A stretch of 6,631 nt of DNA. It comes from Deltaproteobacteria bacterium. GTDB taxonomy: Bacteria > Desulfobacterota > Desulfobacteria > Desulfobacterales > ETH-SRB1. The stretch is taken from assembly GCA_019314185.1 (NCBI GenBank), contig JAFCZU010000182.1, positions 1 through 6,631 of the forward strand, in the 5' to 3' direction. Position numbers and translations under genes: made by a program. The notes under the pieces are model-generated. The model was not told the DNA's origin, ran no database searches, and saw only the letters and a list, made by a program, of their open reading frames with translations. Within the stretch, counting starts at the first letter, position 1. Each line of letters starts with the position of its first letter. This document shows, piece after piece, positions 6,200 through 6,631 of this stretch.

Positions 6200-6631
6200 A
6201 TGAAATACAGGTATTTTTATATACTCTTATTTCTGGTTTTTTCTGAGGCGCTCCTTTTTACATATTATGGATTGTCTAGGCACAACAATTACCTTTCGTC
6301 GTTAAACGATCTTGGCCATTTTGACCAAGCTATATGGGGGTTCTTTGAGGGGTTCCCTTTCCTTAATACTGATAACCTTAATCAGGCTGTGAGTCGATTA
6401 GGAGGGCATTTTGATCCAATCCTCGCTCTTTTTGTACTTTTTTACCAAATCACACCAAGTGTTAACTGGTTAATAATTGCTCAGGCCGTAGCTCTTCCTC
6501 TTACAGGTCTCCCGATCTATTTCCTCGCATTGAACGTTGATCAATCGGAACGTGTAGCTTTAATGTGGGCAGCCATTTGTTTGACATCTCCATTTTTGCT
6601 GAGTGCGGCCACCAATGATTTTCATCCGGTT
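6200..6631 (+). CDS. DUF2079 family membrane protein, N-terminal part (partial)
   Basis: The first 144 codons of a gene that continues past the right edge; no stop is reached. ATG 6200 is preceded by GAAGG (6185-6189) at ten bases. The first membrane helix spans about residues 5-22. The periplasmic-side motif that follows is characteristic of DUF2079: DLGHFDQAIW (37-46), then RLGGHFDPILALFVLFYQ (66-83), a second hydrophobic region with LIIAQAVALPLTGLPIYFLA (91-110), a third (about 118-136) and NDFHP (139-143). DUF2079 proteins are large polytopic membrane proteins with a GT-C-like layout. The acidic residues in the first loop are candidates for the catalytic site of a polyprenyl-phosphate-dependent glycosyltransferase, but the function is not established. 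Placement beside glycosyltransferases and methyltransferases fits a role in glycan assembly. Confidence 0.85.
   Translation, partial: MKYRYFYILLFLVFSEALLFTYYGLSRHNNYLSSLNDLGHFDQAIWGFFEGFPFLNTDNLNQAVSRLGGHFDPILALFVLFYQITPSVNWLIIAQAVALPLTGLPIYFLALNVDQSERVALMWAAICLTSPFLLSAATNDFHPV

Overview
The window is a slice of a bacterial surface-polysaccharide (O-antigen, capsule or exopolysaccharide) locus, apparently from a Gram-negative organism. The clues are a polyprenyl-phosphate-type GT2 glycosyltransferase, GDP-mannose 4,6-dehydratase (gmd), a GT4 glycosyltransferase, SAM-dependent methyltransferases, a YbhN/UPF0104-type membrane protein and a DUF2079 membrane protein. All intact genes read on the + strand. 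Base composition is moderate in the left and centre. It drops sharply to 27-28% G+C in sampled 60-base blocks inside the methyltransferase at 5321-6067. The sequence alone does not settle the taxon; a proteobacterium or Desulfobacterota-like organism is a guess.

Left part (1-3604): the C-terminal end of a GT2 enzyme with two membrane helices; a severely truncated GT4 gene (about 80 genuine residues, then unrelated sequence); gmd, making GDP-4-keto-6-deoxy-mannose; an intact GT4 glycosyltransferase; and a class I methyltransferase whose GTG start lies inside the end of the GT4 gene behind a near-perfect Shine-Dalgarno. This block looks like one co-transcribed unit that makes a deoxy-hexose donor, transfers sugars and methylates a sugar or aglycone.

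Middle (3605-5324): an internal fragment of an IS4-family transposase on the minus strand, then what looks like the last 34 codons of a second methyltransferase, whose stop overlaps the start of the YbhN-like membrane protein (ATGA). After that gene comes a roughly 250-bp interval. It contains a probable C-terminal gene remnant that again ends in an ATGA overlap with the next gene.

Right part (5321-6631): an AT-rich methyltransferase that looks recently acquired, a short GC-rich interval of unknown origin, and the first 144 codons of a DUF2079 membrane protein that runs off the edge.

The main story is a mosaic, partly decayed glycan locus: two or three gene stubs, an IS scar and abrupt composition changes. 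I see no convincing evidence of an entirely new system. The most useful leads are the broken tandem methyltransferase region and the laterally acquired AT-rich module.
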